Shown here one piece after another: positions 48,195 through 57,921 of a DNA stretch of 64,000 nt. The notes beneath the pieces are model-generated. The model was not told the origin of the DNA and did no database searches. It saw only the letters and a list, made by a program, of their open reading frames with translations. The position numbers were made by a program, and so were the translations under genes. Within the stretch, counting starts at the first letter, position 1. Each line of letters starts with the position of its first letter. The stretch comes from Pseudomaricurvus alkylphenolicus (lineage in GTDB: Bacteria; Pseudomonadota; Gammaproteobacteria; Pseudomonadales; Cellvibrionaceae): positions 572,157 through 636,156 of the forward strand of contig NZ_JAAQPI010000002.1 in assembly GCF_011683955.1 (NCBI RefSeq). The letters run 5' to 3'.

Positions 48195-50756
48195 CTAGAA
48201 TTTCATTCGCCCGGTAACACCCCAAGTCATGGGTTCTTCCATAAAAGCGCTGAAACTGCCGGTTTGCAACGGTGTATCAAAACCGATATTAATCACCTCT
48301 TCATCCGTCAGATTCTTACCCCAGAGTTCAAGTGCCCAGGCGTCATCGGCACCCGCCAGGGTGATGTTGGCGTTGAAAATCCAATAGTCGTCGTTTTCGG
48401 TGTAGTCATCGTTGTCCTGTCCTGTTGTGTAATCCGAGCGGAAACGATAGCTGGTACCGATTCTCAGTTGCAGGTCGGAGTCGATATTGTGCAGGTAGGT
48501 AACGCTACCGGCGTAGGTGATATCGGACACAAAGTTGGGTGTCTCACCTGTAAGGTCTTGCGGAGGTACCATGCCCAAGGCACGGGCTGGCAACCCCGCA
48601 GCTTCCTGCTGAGCTGCTGTGGTAGAGCCGTCTTCAAATTCGCCGTACTCGATATCCTGTAACACCAGACCACCAGTTAACACCCAGTTTTCCGTCGGCG
48701 TCCAGGTATAGTCCAGCTCCAGTCCTTTGCCGTCAATTTCACCGGCATTCTTCAGGGTGAAGCCGACACCGTCAAAAGAGTTGGCCTGGAAGTCTTCAAC
48801 CGTCTGGTAGAACACGGTTGCATTCAACTGCAGCGTCCGATCCAGCAAGTAGCTCTTAACGCCGATTTCGAAAGACTCGGTTTCCTCTGCATCAAAGCGG
48901 TTATTCGTCAGGTCCGCGACCGGGTTACCGGGGTCCTGACCAATACCGCCATTGAGGTTAAGACCGCCGGCCTTGTAGCCCTGGGCGTAACGGCCATAGA
49001 CCGACAAGGTTTTCGACAATTCGTAGTTCAGGCTGGTGGCAAAAGACAGATTGTCGTCGTCATAGCTGTCGCTGGTGGCGCCAACGGGGGGGTGCAACTG
49101 GAGAGGACGCAGGGCGTAGAACAGCGCCGGGCTGATATCCAACAGATTGATCTGCGAGTAAGGGTCGGTGCTGGTAACTTCGTAGTCTGCCTCTTTTTCC
49201 TCCTCGGAATATCGAACGCCGAAGGTGAAACTGAGGGCGTCAGTCAGATGCCAGGTAGCCTGGCCGAAGGCCGCAACACTCTCGGCCTTATACTCAATGT
49301 CCTCGTGATAACCGGTGCCTGCAAGCCCCGCTGACGGGAACCAGTTGCCCGGATTGGCGGCACCACCGGGGCCGTTTGAATCCACACCCACCAGGCCGGT
49401 CAGGAGAATATCACCGACGGAGCCGGGAACTCCTGCCGCCGCCAGACCGGCAAGGCGGGCAATCCCCACCTGGGCCAGATAATTGGAGGCATCGGCTCCC
49501 CAGGCGAAATCGCCCCGGGCATCGATGGCCTGGTCGAAGTAGTAAAAGCCGACGGTCCAGTCCAATTTCTCCTGACTGTAGGACAGGCGCAGTTCAAAGG
49601 AGTTTTCCTCAATGTCCTGACCACGTCCGGCGTTCCATATGTCCGCAGAGGTTTGGTCCACATCATTGAAGGGCGCGGTTTCAAAAATGCGGTGAGCCGC
49701 TATCGCCGTCAGATCCATGGATTGGTTCAGGGATGTTTGAAATACCGCTGAAATACCGCCATCTATAAAACTGTCGTCCGCGCCGATACCAGGGGTTGCA
49801 CTGACCTTGTAGCGACCGGGATCGGGGTATGTCGACAGTCCGCCACCATTAAAGGTAAATTCGGGTGCGGCATAGACTCCGGGAGTGCCGTCCTGCAGAG
49901 CGGCAAATATGCCAAAACTACTGAAGGCCGGATTAATGGCACCCAAGCCGGGGCCACCGATAAACAGGGTGGTGCCTGCGCTGCCGTAAAAGACTGGCGA
50001 GGCAATACAGCAAGACTCATCAGTTTCGGTGTAGTCCACGGAAATTTGCAGAGAGGTATCGTCATCAAAATCCCACAGCAACTGGGCGCGAACCGTACTG
50101 CGATCCTTGTTGTGATACTCGTCTCCGGTCACGTCATCTTCTACCAGACCGTCGCGCTCTTGCCAGGTCGCAGACAATCGGTACGCCAGGGTACCTTCGA
50201 TTAATGGGCCGGTCACACTGGCCTTGAGTTGACGATATCCGATATCTCCGGCACTGAAACTCAGGTTGCCACCAAATTCATAAGATGGCTTGCGGGTGCG
50301 AACGCTGATAACCCCAGCAGAAGTGTTGCGGCCAAATAGTGTGCCCTGCGGACCTCGCAAGACTTCAACGCTTTCTATATCCACAAAATCGCTCAGGGCG
50401 GAGCCGGGGCGACCGCGGTATACACCGTCGATAAACACACCGACGGACTGTTCCAGACCGGAATTCTGCCCGGCGGTGCCGATGCCGCGGATGGTCATAA
50501 TCGATTGAGTGGCGCCTGTTGAGCTGTTAAAAACCAGGCTGGGTGCAACCTGCTGCAGATCGCCAAGATTGCGGACTTGTGCCTGCACCAATAAATCTTC
50601 TCCATAGGAGGCCACAGACACGGGAACCTCCAGAATGGTTTGAGCCCGTTTTTGAGCATAAACCAGCATTTCTTCCGTTTCTGAGTCAGCGAAAGATGAT
50701 TGACTGGCCAATGCAAGGGCAATCGCTGCTGTCAGGGACAGGGGCGAACAGCGCAT
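48195..50756 (-). CDS. TonB-dependent outer-membrane receptor
   Basis: The 853-aa precursor has a signal peptide (MRCSPLSLTAAIALALASQSSFA), a short TonB-box-like region (EEMLVYAQKR) and a plug domain with IRGIGTAGQN and VEVLRGPQGTLFGRNTSAGV (about 133-152). A 22-strand barrel follows, ending in the outer-membrane C-terminal Phe (GRMKF). The substrate is unknown; receptors of this type in marine gammaproteobacteria and sphingomonads often serve sterols, aromatics or plant compounds, and no neighbour gives a clue. It is the only clear intruder in the polA-engB interval. GAGAGAGG precedes the ATG. Confidence 0.94.
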   Translation of the reverse strand: MRCSPLSLTAAIALALASQSSFADSETEEMLVYAQKRAQTILEVPVSVASYGEDLLVQAQVRNLGDLQQVAPSLVFNSSTGATQSIMTIRGIGTAGQNSGLEQSVGVFIDGVYRGRPGSALSDFVDIESVEVLRGPQGTLFGRNTSAGVISVRTRKPSYEFGGNLSFSAGDIGYRQLKASVTGPLIEGTLAYRLSATWQERDGLVEDDVTGDEYHNKDRSTVRAQLLWDFDDDTSLQISVDYTETDESCCIASPVFYGSAGTTLFIGGPGLGAINPAFSSFGIFAALQDGTPGVYAAPEFTFNGGGLSTYPDPGRYKVSATPGIGADDSFIDGGISAVFQTSLNQSMDLTAIAAHRIFETAPFNDVDQTSADIWNAGRGQDIEENSFELRLSYSQEKLDWTVGFYYFDQAIDARGDFAWGADASNYLAQVGIARLAGLAAAGVPGSVGDILLTGLVGVDSNGPGGAANPGNWFPSAGLAGTGYHEDIEYKAESVAAFGQATWHLTDALSFTFGVRYSEEEKEADYEVTSTDPYSQINLLDISPALFYALRPLQLHPPVGATSDSYDDDNLSFATSLNYELSKTLSVYGRYAQGYKAGGLNLNGGIGQDPGNPVADLTNNRFDAEETESFEIGVKSYLLDRTLQLNATVFYQTVEDFQANSFDGVGFTLKNAGEIDGKGLELDYTWTPTENWVLTGGLVLQDIEYGEFEDGSTTAAQQEAAGLPARALGMVPPQDLTGETPNFVSDITYAGSVTYLHNIDSDLQLRIGTSYRFRSDYTTGQDNDDYTENDDYWIFNANITLAGADDAWALELWGKNLTDEEVINIGFDTPLQTGSFSAFMEEPMTWGVTGRMKF

Positions 50757-51089
50757 ACGTTTTCCTCTCTCAATGGGCGTTATTATTGTTGGAAAGGTCT
50801 TATCCTGTTGTTGTCAGTGTAGTCGGGATTTTGGCCACCGGGGGATCATATCTGGCCAAAGCACCTATTTAATTCTGATGTTCCCCTACTGGAAACCGTC
50901 AAAATTCTCACTGGCTTGGAAGCCAAAGACAGAATTTAGGGGTAAGTCCCTAAGTGTCATCCAGTGAAGGCAATGTCTCAGAATTTCACGGGAATACACT
51001 CGCGACCGACAAGTCGTAGAAATATCCAACGATTCAAAAAACATTATAGCGATTTGGAATAAGGCTTGTCGCCCTTGCAGACTCGTTGG
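50757..51089. other. 333-nt intergenic region upstream of the TonB receptor
   Basis: No gene is seen. It contains a TTAGGG/CCCTAA hairpin (50936-50953, 6-nt loop) and presumably the promoter of the receptor gene on the minus strand and the 3' end of engB. No Fur-box-like palindrome was recognised. Confidence 0.5.
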
Positions 51090-51773
51090 TCACAATGTTT
51101 CTGATGAGAGATGCAACCAATGGTTGAGCGTTTTCTTCAGCTGATCCAGTCCCGTTTTTTTGAGGGCAGAGAACAGCTGGGCACTCACCAGATCATCGAC
51201 CTGAGCTTCAGAGAGGTGTTTGCGAACGGCTAAAAGGGTAGCATTTGCGGGGCCTTTTTTGAGCTTGTCGGCTTTGGTCAACAGAATATGCACCGGCATT
51301 TCCGCCTCTATGGCCCAATTGAGCATCATAGTGTCAAATTCCTGCATTGGATGGCGACAGTCCATTAGAAGGACCATACCCTTAAGGCATCGACGTTCCT
51401 GCAGGTATTCCGAGAGATTGCGTTCCCACTCCTGTTTCATTTTAAGGGGGACCTTGGCGTATCCATATCCGGGCAGGTCAACCAGCCTCTGTTGCTCTGA
51501 AAGCTGGAAAAAATTGATGAGTTGGGTTCGTCCAGGCGTTTTACTGGTGCGTGCGAGCTTGTGGTTGGCCGTCAACGTATTAATGGCGCTGGATTTGCCG
51601 GCATTGGAGCGGCCGGCAAACGCCACTTCGGCACCCTCATCCGGCGGGCATTGGCGAATCGATGGAGCGCTTTGAGTAAATGCAGCTTTATTAAAGGCAA
51701 TCTTGTGGACGCCAGATTTGGTTGTTTCTTCATCAACTTGGGGATCGTTGGAAGAGTAAATGATTCGGCTCAA
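51090..51773 (-). CDS. engB: Ribosome biogenesis GTPase EngB (YihA/YsxC)
   Basis: EngB is an essential GTPase in large-subunit assembly. The 227-aa protein has G1 [10 protein letters not shown] (about 53-62), G2 PGRTQ, G3 [10 protein letters not shown] (about 98) and G4 TKADKLKKG (about 160). The N-terminus is about 20 residues longer than in E. coli. No ATG is present; TTG 51773 has CAGGG 6 nt upstream, and TTG 51788 is the other in-frame choice without a ribosome site. It is divergent from the cytochrome c4 gene. Confidence 0.94.
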   Translation of the reverse strand: MSRIIYSSNDPQVDEETTKSGVHKIAFNKAAFTQSAPSIRQCPPDEGAEVAFAGRSNAGKSSAINTLTANHKLARTSKTPGRTQLINFFQLSEQQRLVDLPGYGYAKVPLKMKQEWERNLSEYLQERRCLKGMVLLMDCRHPMQEFDTMMLNWAIEAEMPVHILLTKADKLKKGPANATLLAVRKHLSEAQVDDLVSAQLFSALKKTGLDQLKKTLNHWLHLSSETL

Positions 51774-51815
51774 AGCATAACCCTGCAAAAAGAGTGAGAT
51801 TTCAGGCGGTTAGTA

Positions 51816-51821
51816 TATAAT
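51816..51821 (+). promoter_or_regulatory. TATAAT -10 element before cytochrome c4
   Basis: A perfect TATAAT lies 114 nt before the cytochrome c4 start in the 161-nt divergent region. The -35 at the right distance is poor (GAGTGA). The overlapping complement could also serve engB as TATACT. Confidence 0.4.
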
Positions 51822-51934
51822 GTCGCGGTTTTTGTCTGCCGCCAGCGGCGCTCATTGTATCGCGTTCGGCTATCGGGCCGGTAGTCGGTACACCAACAAC
51901 AGTTTATTTGATGATTAATTTGACGGATTAGCCA

Positions 51935-52582
51935 ATGAAAAACATCTTCAAACAGGCAGTGATGGCCGTAGGTTTGATCGCCGCTGCTCAAGGAGCCGTG
52001 GCTGCGGGTGATGCGGCAGCGGGTGAAGCCAAGGTTGCGGTATGTGCGGCCTGCCACGGAGCTGACGGCAATAGCCCTGCCCCCAACTTCCCTAAATTGG
52101 CTGGTCTGGGTGAGAAGTATTTGATCAAGCAGCTGCAAGACATCAAGTCCGGTAGCCGGAAAATAGTCGAGATGACAGGTCTGCTGGACAATATGAGCGA
52201 TCAGGATCTGGCGGATATGGCGGCGTTCTTTGATCAGAAGCCCCTGCAGCTTTCCGGTGCCAAGGAGTTGAAGGTACGCGTAAACTCCGGCATTGAAGTT
52301 GACGGCCTGGAGCTCGGTCAGAAAGTCTTCCGCGCGGGTAATCCAAGTGTAGGTATGCCTGCCTGTACGGGCTGTCACTCTCCCCGTGGCCTGGGCAACT
52401 CTCCAGCAGGTTACCCTCGTCTCAGTGGCCAGCATGCAGACTATATTGAGAAGCAGCTGCGCGACTTCCGCGCCGGTAACCGGGTCAATGACGGCGATTC
52501 AAAAATCATGCGCCAGGTGGCCCAGCATATGAGCGACGCCGAAATCAAGGCAGTAGCGAACTATATCGCTGGTTTGAACTAA
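51935..52582 (+). CDS. Diheme cytochrome c4
   Basis: Cytochrome c4 is a periplasmic electron carrier that can feed terminal oxidases such as the one encoded 16 kb upstream. The 215-aa precursor has a signal peptide (about 1-22, ending AVAA) and two cytochrome c domains. Their heme sites are CAACH (37-41) and CTGCH (144-148), with later Met ligands. Length and two-domain layout match Pseudomonas c4, which also lies beside engB and dsbA. It is followed by a terminator. Confidence 0.96.
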   Translation: MKNIFKQAVMAVGLIAAAQGAVAAGDAAAGEAKVAVCAACHGADGNSPAPNFPKLAGLGEKYLIKQLQDIKSGSRKIVEMTGLLDNMSDQDLADMAAFFDQKPLQLSGAKELKVRVNSGIEVDGLELGQKVFRAGNPSVGMPACTGCHSPRGLGNSPAGYPRLSGQHADYIEKQLRDFRAGNRVNDGDSKIMRQVAQHMSDAEIKAVANYIAGLN

Positions 52583-52597
52583 ACCGGGTGATAAGAA

Positions 52598-52622
52598 AAA
52601 AGCGGCGTAAGCCGCTTTTTTT
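52598..52622. terminator. Rho-independent terminator after cytochrome c4
   Basis: AGCGGC (52601-52606) and GCCGCT (52611-52616) flank GTAA, with A residues before and seven T residues after, so it should work on the plus strand and perhaps on both. Confidence 0.92.
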
Positions 52623-52789
52623 GTGCCTGCCGGACTCTTCAGGGCGCCGATTCAGTTTCGGTTCATGACGTCTGTGGAGAATCATTTCAGGTGACTGGAA
52701 ATTGAAGTTCCTCGGGAACCTCAATAATATGCGCTGTCATATGTCAGACGTAAGTCGATCACTATCAATCGCATCTATGGAGCTCTGTT

Positions 52790-53428
52790 ATGCGTGTACT
52801 GGCGGCAATTTTTGCCCTGATGTTTTCCCTGATGGCCTGTGCAGAAGGCCCGGCCTCCAATTCCGGCTTCCAGGAAGGTAAGCACTACGTTGTGCTCGAT
52901 AACCCGGTTCGCACCCGCAACCCCAACAAAATCGAGGTCACCGAAGTGTTCTGGTACGGTTGTGGACACTGTTTCCGCTTTGAACCCATGGTTCATCAAT
53001 GGCAGAAACAACAGGGCACGGATGTGGATTTTCAACAGTCTCCGGCCATGTGGAACAACGACATGGAGATTCATGCCCGGGCTTTCTATACCGCCAAGGC
53101 ATTAGGTGTTCTGGACAAGGTTCACCAGCCTCTGTTTAATGCGCTTAATCTCGAACGCAAAAAGCTGTCAAACATCGATGCTCTAGCAGATTTCTTTGCA
53201 GCTCAGGGTGTGGATCGCAGCAAGTTTGTTAAAGCATTCAATTCCTTCGGTGTGACCAGCCAGGTCAAACAGGCTGATGCCAGGGCCCGCAGCTACAAGA
53301 TAACCGGCACACCGGAAATGGTCGTCAACGGTCAATACCGTATTAGCGCCCGAATGGCGGGCGGTCAGCAGCAAATGCTGAAGGTTGCCGATTACCTGAT
53401 TGCTAAAATCCGTGCAGAGAAGAGCTGA
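52790..53428 (+). CDS. dsbA: Thiol:disulfide interchange protein DsbA
   Basis: DsbA introduces disulfides into exported proteins. The 212-aa precursor has a thioredoxin fold with the active site CGHC (about 57-60, in FWYGCGHCFRF) and the cis-proline in TGTPEMVV (about 173). The N-terminus MRVLAAIFALMFSLMACAEG contains an LMAC lipobox-like sequence, so this DsbA may be lipid-anchored rather than soluble. The neighbourhood (cytochrome c4, GGDEF gene) is as in Pseudomonas. A 9-bp hairpin follows the stop. Confidence 0.96.
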   Translation: MRVLAAIFALMFSLMACAEGPASNSGFQEGKHYVVLDNPVRTRNPNKIEVTEVFWYGCGHCFRFEPMVHQWQKQQGTDVDFQQSPAMWNNDMEIHARAFYTAKALGVLDKVHQPLFNALNLERKKLSNIDALADFFAAQGVDRSKFVKAFNSFGVTSQVKQADARARSYKITGTPEMVVNGQYRISARMAGGQQQMLKVADYLIAKIRAEKS

Positions 53429-53440
53429 TTTCTGAAATTT

Positions 53441-53468
53441 GGCCACCACTCTCCCGTCTGTGGTGGCC
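53441..53468 (+). terminator. 9-bp hairpin after dsbA
   Basis: GGCCACCAC (53441-53449) pairs perfectly with GTGGTGGCC (53460-53468) over a 10-nt loop, 12 nt past the dsbA stop. A C-rich rather than T-rich stretch follows, so intrinsic termination is uncertain. The following 150 nt holds a tandem CCCCTCGCG copy (near 53487-53504) and no gene. Confidence 0.5.
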
Positions 53469-53622
53469 CCCTCCTCCTCTAATTACCCCTCGCGCCCCTC
53501 GCGCACAGTTACCCTCACGCTTTCACTCAAGAGTCAATTGCGGCAAGCTTTCCAGATCATCGTGCCGACCTGGCCGACTATAATGATCATTTGCAATGAC
53601 CACTCTGGCATAGGGAAGCCGT

Positions 53623-55419
53623 ATGACGAGTACTACCGATTGGCGAGAGAAGTACCTGGATGCTCTGGACGAGCATGAGCGACAGCAAAAACACCATCAA
53701 CAACAGCATGAATTGATGCGACGTATGCTCGTGCGGGTAAGCCTGGCGGCAGAAGGACAGGACCCGGAGCTTGATTCAGGTCTAAGAGGGCTCAGAGGCC
53801 ACCTGAAGAAGGGTGATAGCGCAGGATTGGAGCGGGTGGTCGAAGGGCTTGAGGCAATTGTCCTCAGGTTTGAAAAGGATAGGGAGCAGCGTGCCGGTCG
53901 AACTCTGGAGGAGCTTGGCGAACTGGCCAAGGGACTTCTGCCCTATGCCGGCCAGGCGGCAGCCGAGGTAAAGAGTTTCTCCAAGCGGTTAAAGCATGCA
54001 GCCGATTCCGATCTTCCCCTGCTGTTATCTCAGTTTGCCGAGTTGCAGCAAAAGGCTTTTAGTGAATCTGGCGTGGAACCCGCCCAGGGCTTCATTGGCC
54101 GCTTGCTAGGACGGGGCAGTCGTGAACAAACCAGGGATGATGATAAAGAAGCGAGTGCCCCGAAATCAGCTGATAAAGGTAGTGAAACACCAACTCGCGA
54201 AAATACCGAAACCACTGAACATGTTTCGAAAGAGCCCGATCATACCGAGCAAGCCCCGGAACAAACTTCCCAAGTAGCAGAGACGCAGCCCCTGGAAGGA
54301 CAGCTCCAGACCCGCGAGGAAGTGGATGAAGAGGCTCAAAAAGAGGCAGTGTTCCAGCGGCCTGTCCATGAGCCGGCTTTTTCCCGTATTTCGGACAAAG
54401 TATTTCACGTATTGACGGACCTGCTGGATCGGGTTGAGCCGGTCGATTGCACCGAACAAAAAGCACTGGACGCCCGTGAACGTCTCGAACGGGGTCTGAA
54501 CTGGTACGAACTGGTTCCAACCTTGGAGGATATTCGGGATCTGGTGCTACAGGCTTATCTACTCGCCGACGAAGAGTACCGGGAACATCTAAAGCATTTG
54601 CACGGAGTGTTGGAATCCATACTTTCGGGACTGGGCGGCACCATCGACCAGCAACAGCAAAACCAGCAGTTGGAGCGGCAATTTGAGCAGACGCTACAGC
54701 ATCAACTTGGTTCCTTAGGGCAGTCCGTGGCGGTGGCAACAGAGGTTAATCAGCTCAAACAAGACATCAATACTCACTTGCAGGCCATCAATGACGCTCT
54801 TAAAAAGAAACAGCAAGCCCAGGGTGACGACGATCTGGTGGCGCAATTAAAGCAGCTCTCGCAACAGTTAACCACAGCTCAGCAACAAGCTGCCAGCGCC
54901 AGAGAAGAGCTTGAAGCTGCCCGGCAAAAGGCGGTTACCGACGCACTCACAGGCCTACCCAATCGAGAAGCCTACAACCAGAGGATGCACCTCGAATGGA
55001 GTCGATGGCAACGTTATGGAAATGCTCTCACAGTGGTTGTGACGGATATTGACCACTTTAAACGCATCAATGATACCTATGGGCACCAGGCGGGTGACAG
55101 AGTGCTGCAGGTGCTGAGCAAAGCCATCTCCCAACGCCTGCGTGAAGTGGACTTTATGGCCAGATATGGAGGCGAAGAGTTTGTGATTTTGTTACCTGAA
55201 ACTGAGCCGCAGGACGGCTTTGCTCTCATGGACAAAATTCGGTCGGTAATTGCTGAAACACCATTTCGGTTCAAGCAGGATCCGGTCAAGGTCACCTTGT
55301 CCATGGGAATAGTGACGCTCAAGGAGGGCGATACTGCCGAAAAGGCGTTCGCCCGGGCTGACAAGCTGCTGTATCGCGCCAAGGAAGAGGGAAGAAACCG
55401 CTGTATTCTGGAAGAGTGA
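53623..55419 (+). CDS. GGEEF-domain diguanylate cyclase
   Basis: The 598-aa cytoplasmic protein has a long helical N-terminal half (about 1-420), including a charged Glu/Thr/Pro-rich linker (about 160-245) and coiled coils (about 345-440). The C-terminal GGDEF domain (about 445-598) follows. The active site is GGEEF (516-520) with an RxxD site (REVD) five residues before, so the enzyme should be active and feedback-inhibited. A GGDEF gene in this place beside dsbA is conserved in Pseudomonas. No known sensor fold was recognised in the N-terminal half. Confidence 0.93.
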   Translation: MTSTTDWREKYLDALDEHERQQKHHQQQHELMRRMLVRVSLAAEGQDPELDSGLRGLRGHLKKGDSAGLERVVEGLEAIVLRFEKDREQRAGRTLEELGELAKGLLPYAGQAAAEVKSFSKRLKHAADSDLPLLLSQFAELQQKAFSESGVEPAQGFIGRLLGRGSREQTRDDDKEASAPKSADKGSETPTRENTETTEHVSKEPDHTEQAPEQTSQVAETQPLEGQLQTREEVDEEAQKEAVFQRPVHEPAFSRISDKVFHVLTDLLDRVEPVDCTEQKALDARERLERGLNWYELVPTLEDIRDLVLQAYLLADEEYREHLKHLHGVLESILSGLGGTIDQQQQNQQLERQFEQTLQHQLGSLGQSVAVATEVNQLKQDINTHLQAINDALKKKQQAQGDDDLVAQLKQLSQQLTTAQQQAASAREELEAARQKAVTDALTGLPNREAYNQRMHLEWSRWQRYGNALTVVVTDIDHFKRINDTYGHQAGDRVLQVLSKAISQRLREVDFMARYGGEEFVILLPETEPQDGFALMDKIRSVIAETPFRFKQDPVKVTLSMGIVTLKEGDTAEKAFARADKLLYRAKEEGRNRCILEE

Positions 55420-55429
55420 ATATGCCCGA

Positions 55430-57385
55430 TCAATCTTCCAGGGTTTTGAACCAATGCTGCAGGGTATCACGCAGCATGGGTATTTTGATGGGTTTCGTCA
55501 GATAATCGTCCATGCCGGCTGCCAGGCAGCGTTCGCGCTCACCCCGCATGGCGTGTGCAGTCAGGGCAATAATTGGCAGATGGCGTTCCAGGCCCTGAAG
55601 TTGGCGAATATTAATGGTTGCTTCGTAGCCATCCATATCCGGCATCTGGCAATCCATCAGGATTAACCCATATTCTTTGTGCTTGACGGCATCGACGGCG
55701 TCCAACCCATTGGACACAATATCGACTTGGTAGCCGAGGTTATCGAGAATCTTCGCCGCCACCTTCTGATTAACAATATTATCTTCCGCCAAAAGGATTG
55801 GGAGGTGTGGTTGCTTGGCAGGCTGACTATCGTAGTTGCTTACCGGGTGCAAAATATCGTGGATGGTGTGGTACCACTCATTGAATTGAGGGGGCCACTC
55901 CAGAGTTGCATCGTATCCACTTTCTGTTTCTCCATCCCATTCAATCGGGCTGATCATAAAACAGGGACATTCGTTGAGTTTGCCGATGCTCCGCAGCTCC
56001 GGTAACAGCGGGGTAAAGGACTGCTCAGGGTTGCGTATTATGATGAAATCGGGAGTGGTATGGCCACTGACCAATGAACTCAGGTTCGAGGCGAAAGGTT
56101 CACTCAGCGGAAGAATTTCGGTGTGACAGCCAAAACTCAGCATAGCCTGCTCTACGTGTACCTCTGCTTCGGGCTGTTCACTGAGTATCAGGCAATTCTT
56201 GTCTTCCAGCCCGTGCCAGCCTGGTGTAACGGGCTCTTCTACCGGTGCAATACCAAAGGGCAGATTCAGTACAACGTGAGTGCCCTGGCCTGGTCGGCTC
56301 TCCAGCTCTATGTGCCCGCCCATATGATCCACAAGCTGATAACACACTGCCAGCCCAAGGCCTGTGCCACCGTAGCGTCGCTGAGTGGAGTCGTCCGCCT
56401 GGGAAAAGGAGCCGAGCAGCGTTTCCAGGCGGCTGGCATCGAATCCAATGCCGGTGTCCTCAACCTCGAACTGAATTCGTTGGTGCAGGTCGTCCTTTGC
56501 AGGTTCGGTGCAGGGAAGCACCCTCAGAGTAATGCCGCCCTGATTGGTAAATTTCATGGCGTTGTGCAACAGATGGTGCAGAATCTGCTGTACGCGACCA
56601 CTGTCCCCGCGGTAATTGCGATCCAGATCCTGGCTCAATACGATATCCATCGCCAGGCGTTTTTGGCGGCAATTATCTTTTACTGAGCGTGTTGCATGGT
56701 CCAGGCAGTCGCGCAGATTGAAAAGGTCGTCCGCCACATGAATATCGCCCGATTCGATCTTGGAGTAATCCAGGATCTCGTCGATCATATTTAAGAGATT
56801 GTCACTCACCAGTTCAATGGTGCTGACATACTCCTGCTGTTCTTTGTCCAGCTTGCCGCTTTTCAGCAGGTGGGCCATACCTGTGATGCCATTGATGGGG
56901 GTGCGAACTTCATGGCTGATATTGGTAAGGAAGGTACTTTTTGCACGCATTCCCGCCTCCGCCATCTGTCTGGCTTCATCCAGATCGCGATTGAGTTGCA
57001 GCAGCAGGTCTCGCTCCCGTTTCTGGCGCAAAGCGGCGCGAATACGGGCAGCGATAATAGGGTAATAGTAGGGTTTGGTAACATAGTCCTGGGCACCGAG
57101 ATCCAGAGCCCGGACAATGCTCTCGTGATCGTCCAGCGCGGAAACCACGATAATAGGGATTTCCCGGCGCAGGGGGTTTTCCTGCAGTCGACGGCAAACC
57201 TCAAAGCCATCCATTTCCGGCATCATCAGGTCCAGCAGGATTAGATCAGGCTGCTGCTGCTGGATATCCAATAGAGCCTGGTGGCCCGATAGAGCGGTGG
57301 CCACCTCATAGCCATCATCCAACAAATCAAAGCTCAGCGCCTTGATGTTGTCTTCCATGTCGTCGACTACGAGTATCCGCTTCAT
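55430..57385 (-). CDS. Hybrid sensor kinase with receiver domains at both ends
   Basis: The 651-aa soluble protein has REC1 (about 1-120, phosphoacceptor D52), a short coil, HisKA (H158 in FLTNISHEVRTPING), HATPase (about 260-380, with DTGIGFDASR and GGTGLGLAV) and a degenerate region. REC2 (about 525-645, D578 in ILMDCQMPDMDG) is last. With no membrane segment or periplasmic sensor, input probably comes by phosphorylation of REC1 from another kinase. The lone receiver gene lies 19 nt upstream on the same strand and is its likely partner. It converges with the GGEEF gene after 10 nt. Confidence 0.94.
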   Translation of the reverse strand: MKRILVVDDMEDNIKALSFDLLDDGYEVATALSGHQALLDIQQQQPDLILLDLMMPEMDGFEVCRRLQENPLRREIPIIVVSALDDHESIVRALDLGAQDYVTKPYYYPIIAARIRAALRQKRERDLLLQLNRDLDEARQMAEAGMRAKSTFLTNISHEVRTPINGITGMAHLLKSGKLDKEQQEYVSTIELVSDNLLNMIDEILDYSKIESGDIHVADDLFNLRDCLDHATRSVKDNCRQKRLAMDIVLSQDLDRNYRGDSGRVQQILHHLLHNAMKFTNQGGITLRVLPCTEPAKDDLHQRIQFEVEDTGIGFDASRLETLLGSFSQADDSTQRRYGGTGLGLAVCYQLVDHMGGHIELESRPGQGTHVVLNLPFGIAPVEEPVTPGWHGLEDKNCLILSEQPEAEVHVEQAMLSFGCHTEILPLSEPFASNLSSLVSGHTTPDFIIIRNPEQSFTPLLPELRSIGKLNECPCFMISPIEWDGETESGYDATLEWPPQFNEWYHTIHDILHPVSNYDSQPAKQPHLPILLAEDNIVNQKVAAKILDNLGYQVDIVSNGLDAVDAVKHKEYGLILMDCQMPDMDGYEATINIRQLQGLERHLPIIALTAHAMRGERERCLAAGMDDYLTKPIKIPMLRDTLQHWFKTLED

Positions 57386-57404
57386 GGTTGGTTAGTTCCC
57401 AAAC

Positions 57405-57776
57405 TCATCGGCTCGGCACCAAAGTGCTGAGCTGCTCCAGTAGCAAGCCCTCATCGAGCGGTTTGGTAAGCAGGTCCGTCACTCCGGAGGCCAGGATTGA
57501 CTCATGTTCGCCTTTAATAGCGTGGGCGGTTAATGCCAGGATCGGCAGCTCTTGCCATCGTGGTTGAGCCCGAATACGCCGAGTTGCCTCTTTGCCATCG
57601 ATACCCGGCAGGGAAATATCCATCAATACGGCATCGAAGTGGTTGTCGAGCAACAACTCAAGCCCTTCCTCCGCAGTTTCGGCACAGACCACTTCGTAGT
57701 CCTCATCTTCCAGAATCCACGTAACCAGCTTGCGGTTATCAGGATTGTCTTCAATGACAAGAATCGTTCCCGGCAT
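57405..57776 (-). CDS. Single-domain response regulator
   Basis: The 123-aa protein is a lone receiver domain: acidic pair E9-D10, phosphoacceptor D53 (AVLMDISLPGIDG), Thr in ALTAHA and Lys in LLTKPL. There is no output domain, so it acts through protein contacts, probably in a phosphorelay with the hybrid kinase just downstream. Start ATG 57776 (MPGTILVIEDNPDN) is chosen; a longer frame has no family support. Confidence 0.92.
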   Translation of the reverse strand: MPGTILVIEDNPDNRKLVTWILEDEDYEVVCAETAEEGLELLLDNHFDAVLMDISLPGIDGKEATRRIRAQPRWQELPILALTAHAIKGEHESILASGVTDLLTKPLDEGLLLEQLSTLVPSR

Positions 57777-57921
57777 AATTCCGACCGCTTCAGCGCCTGA
57801 TGGTACTGTTAAAGTGTAGATCAATATGTCGTGGCAAACAGCAATTCCCTTAGATCGCGCGAGCAACCCCACAGCCACTAAGGGATAGCAAGCTCGGCTG
57901 GCTGATTTTTGACCTGATTGC

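Noticed and set aside
53487-53504. Tandem CCCCTCGCG copy suggesting a repeat array
   Set aside because: Only two copies; too short to call a repeat family or CRISPR.
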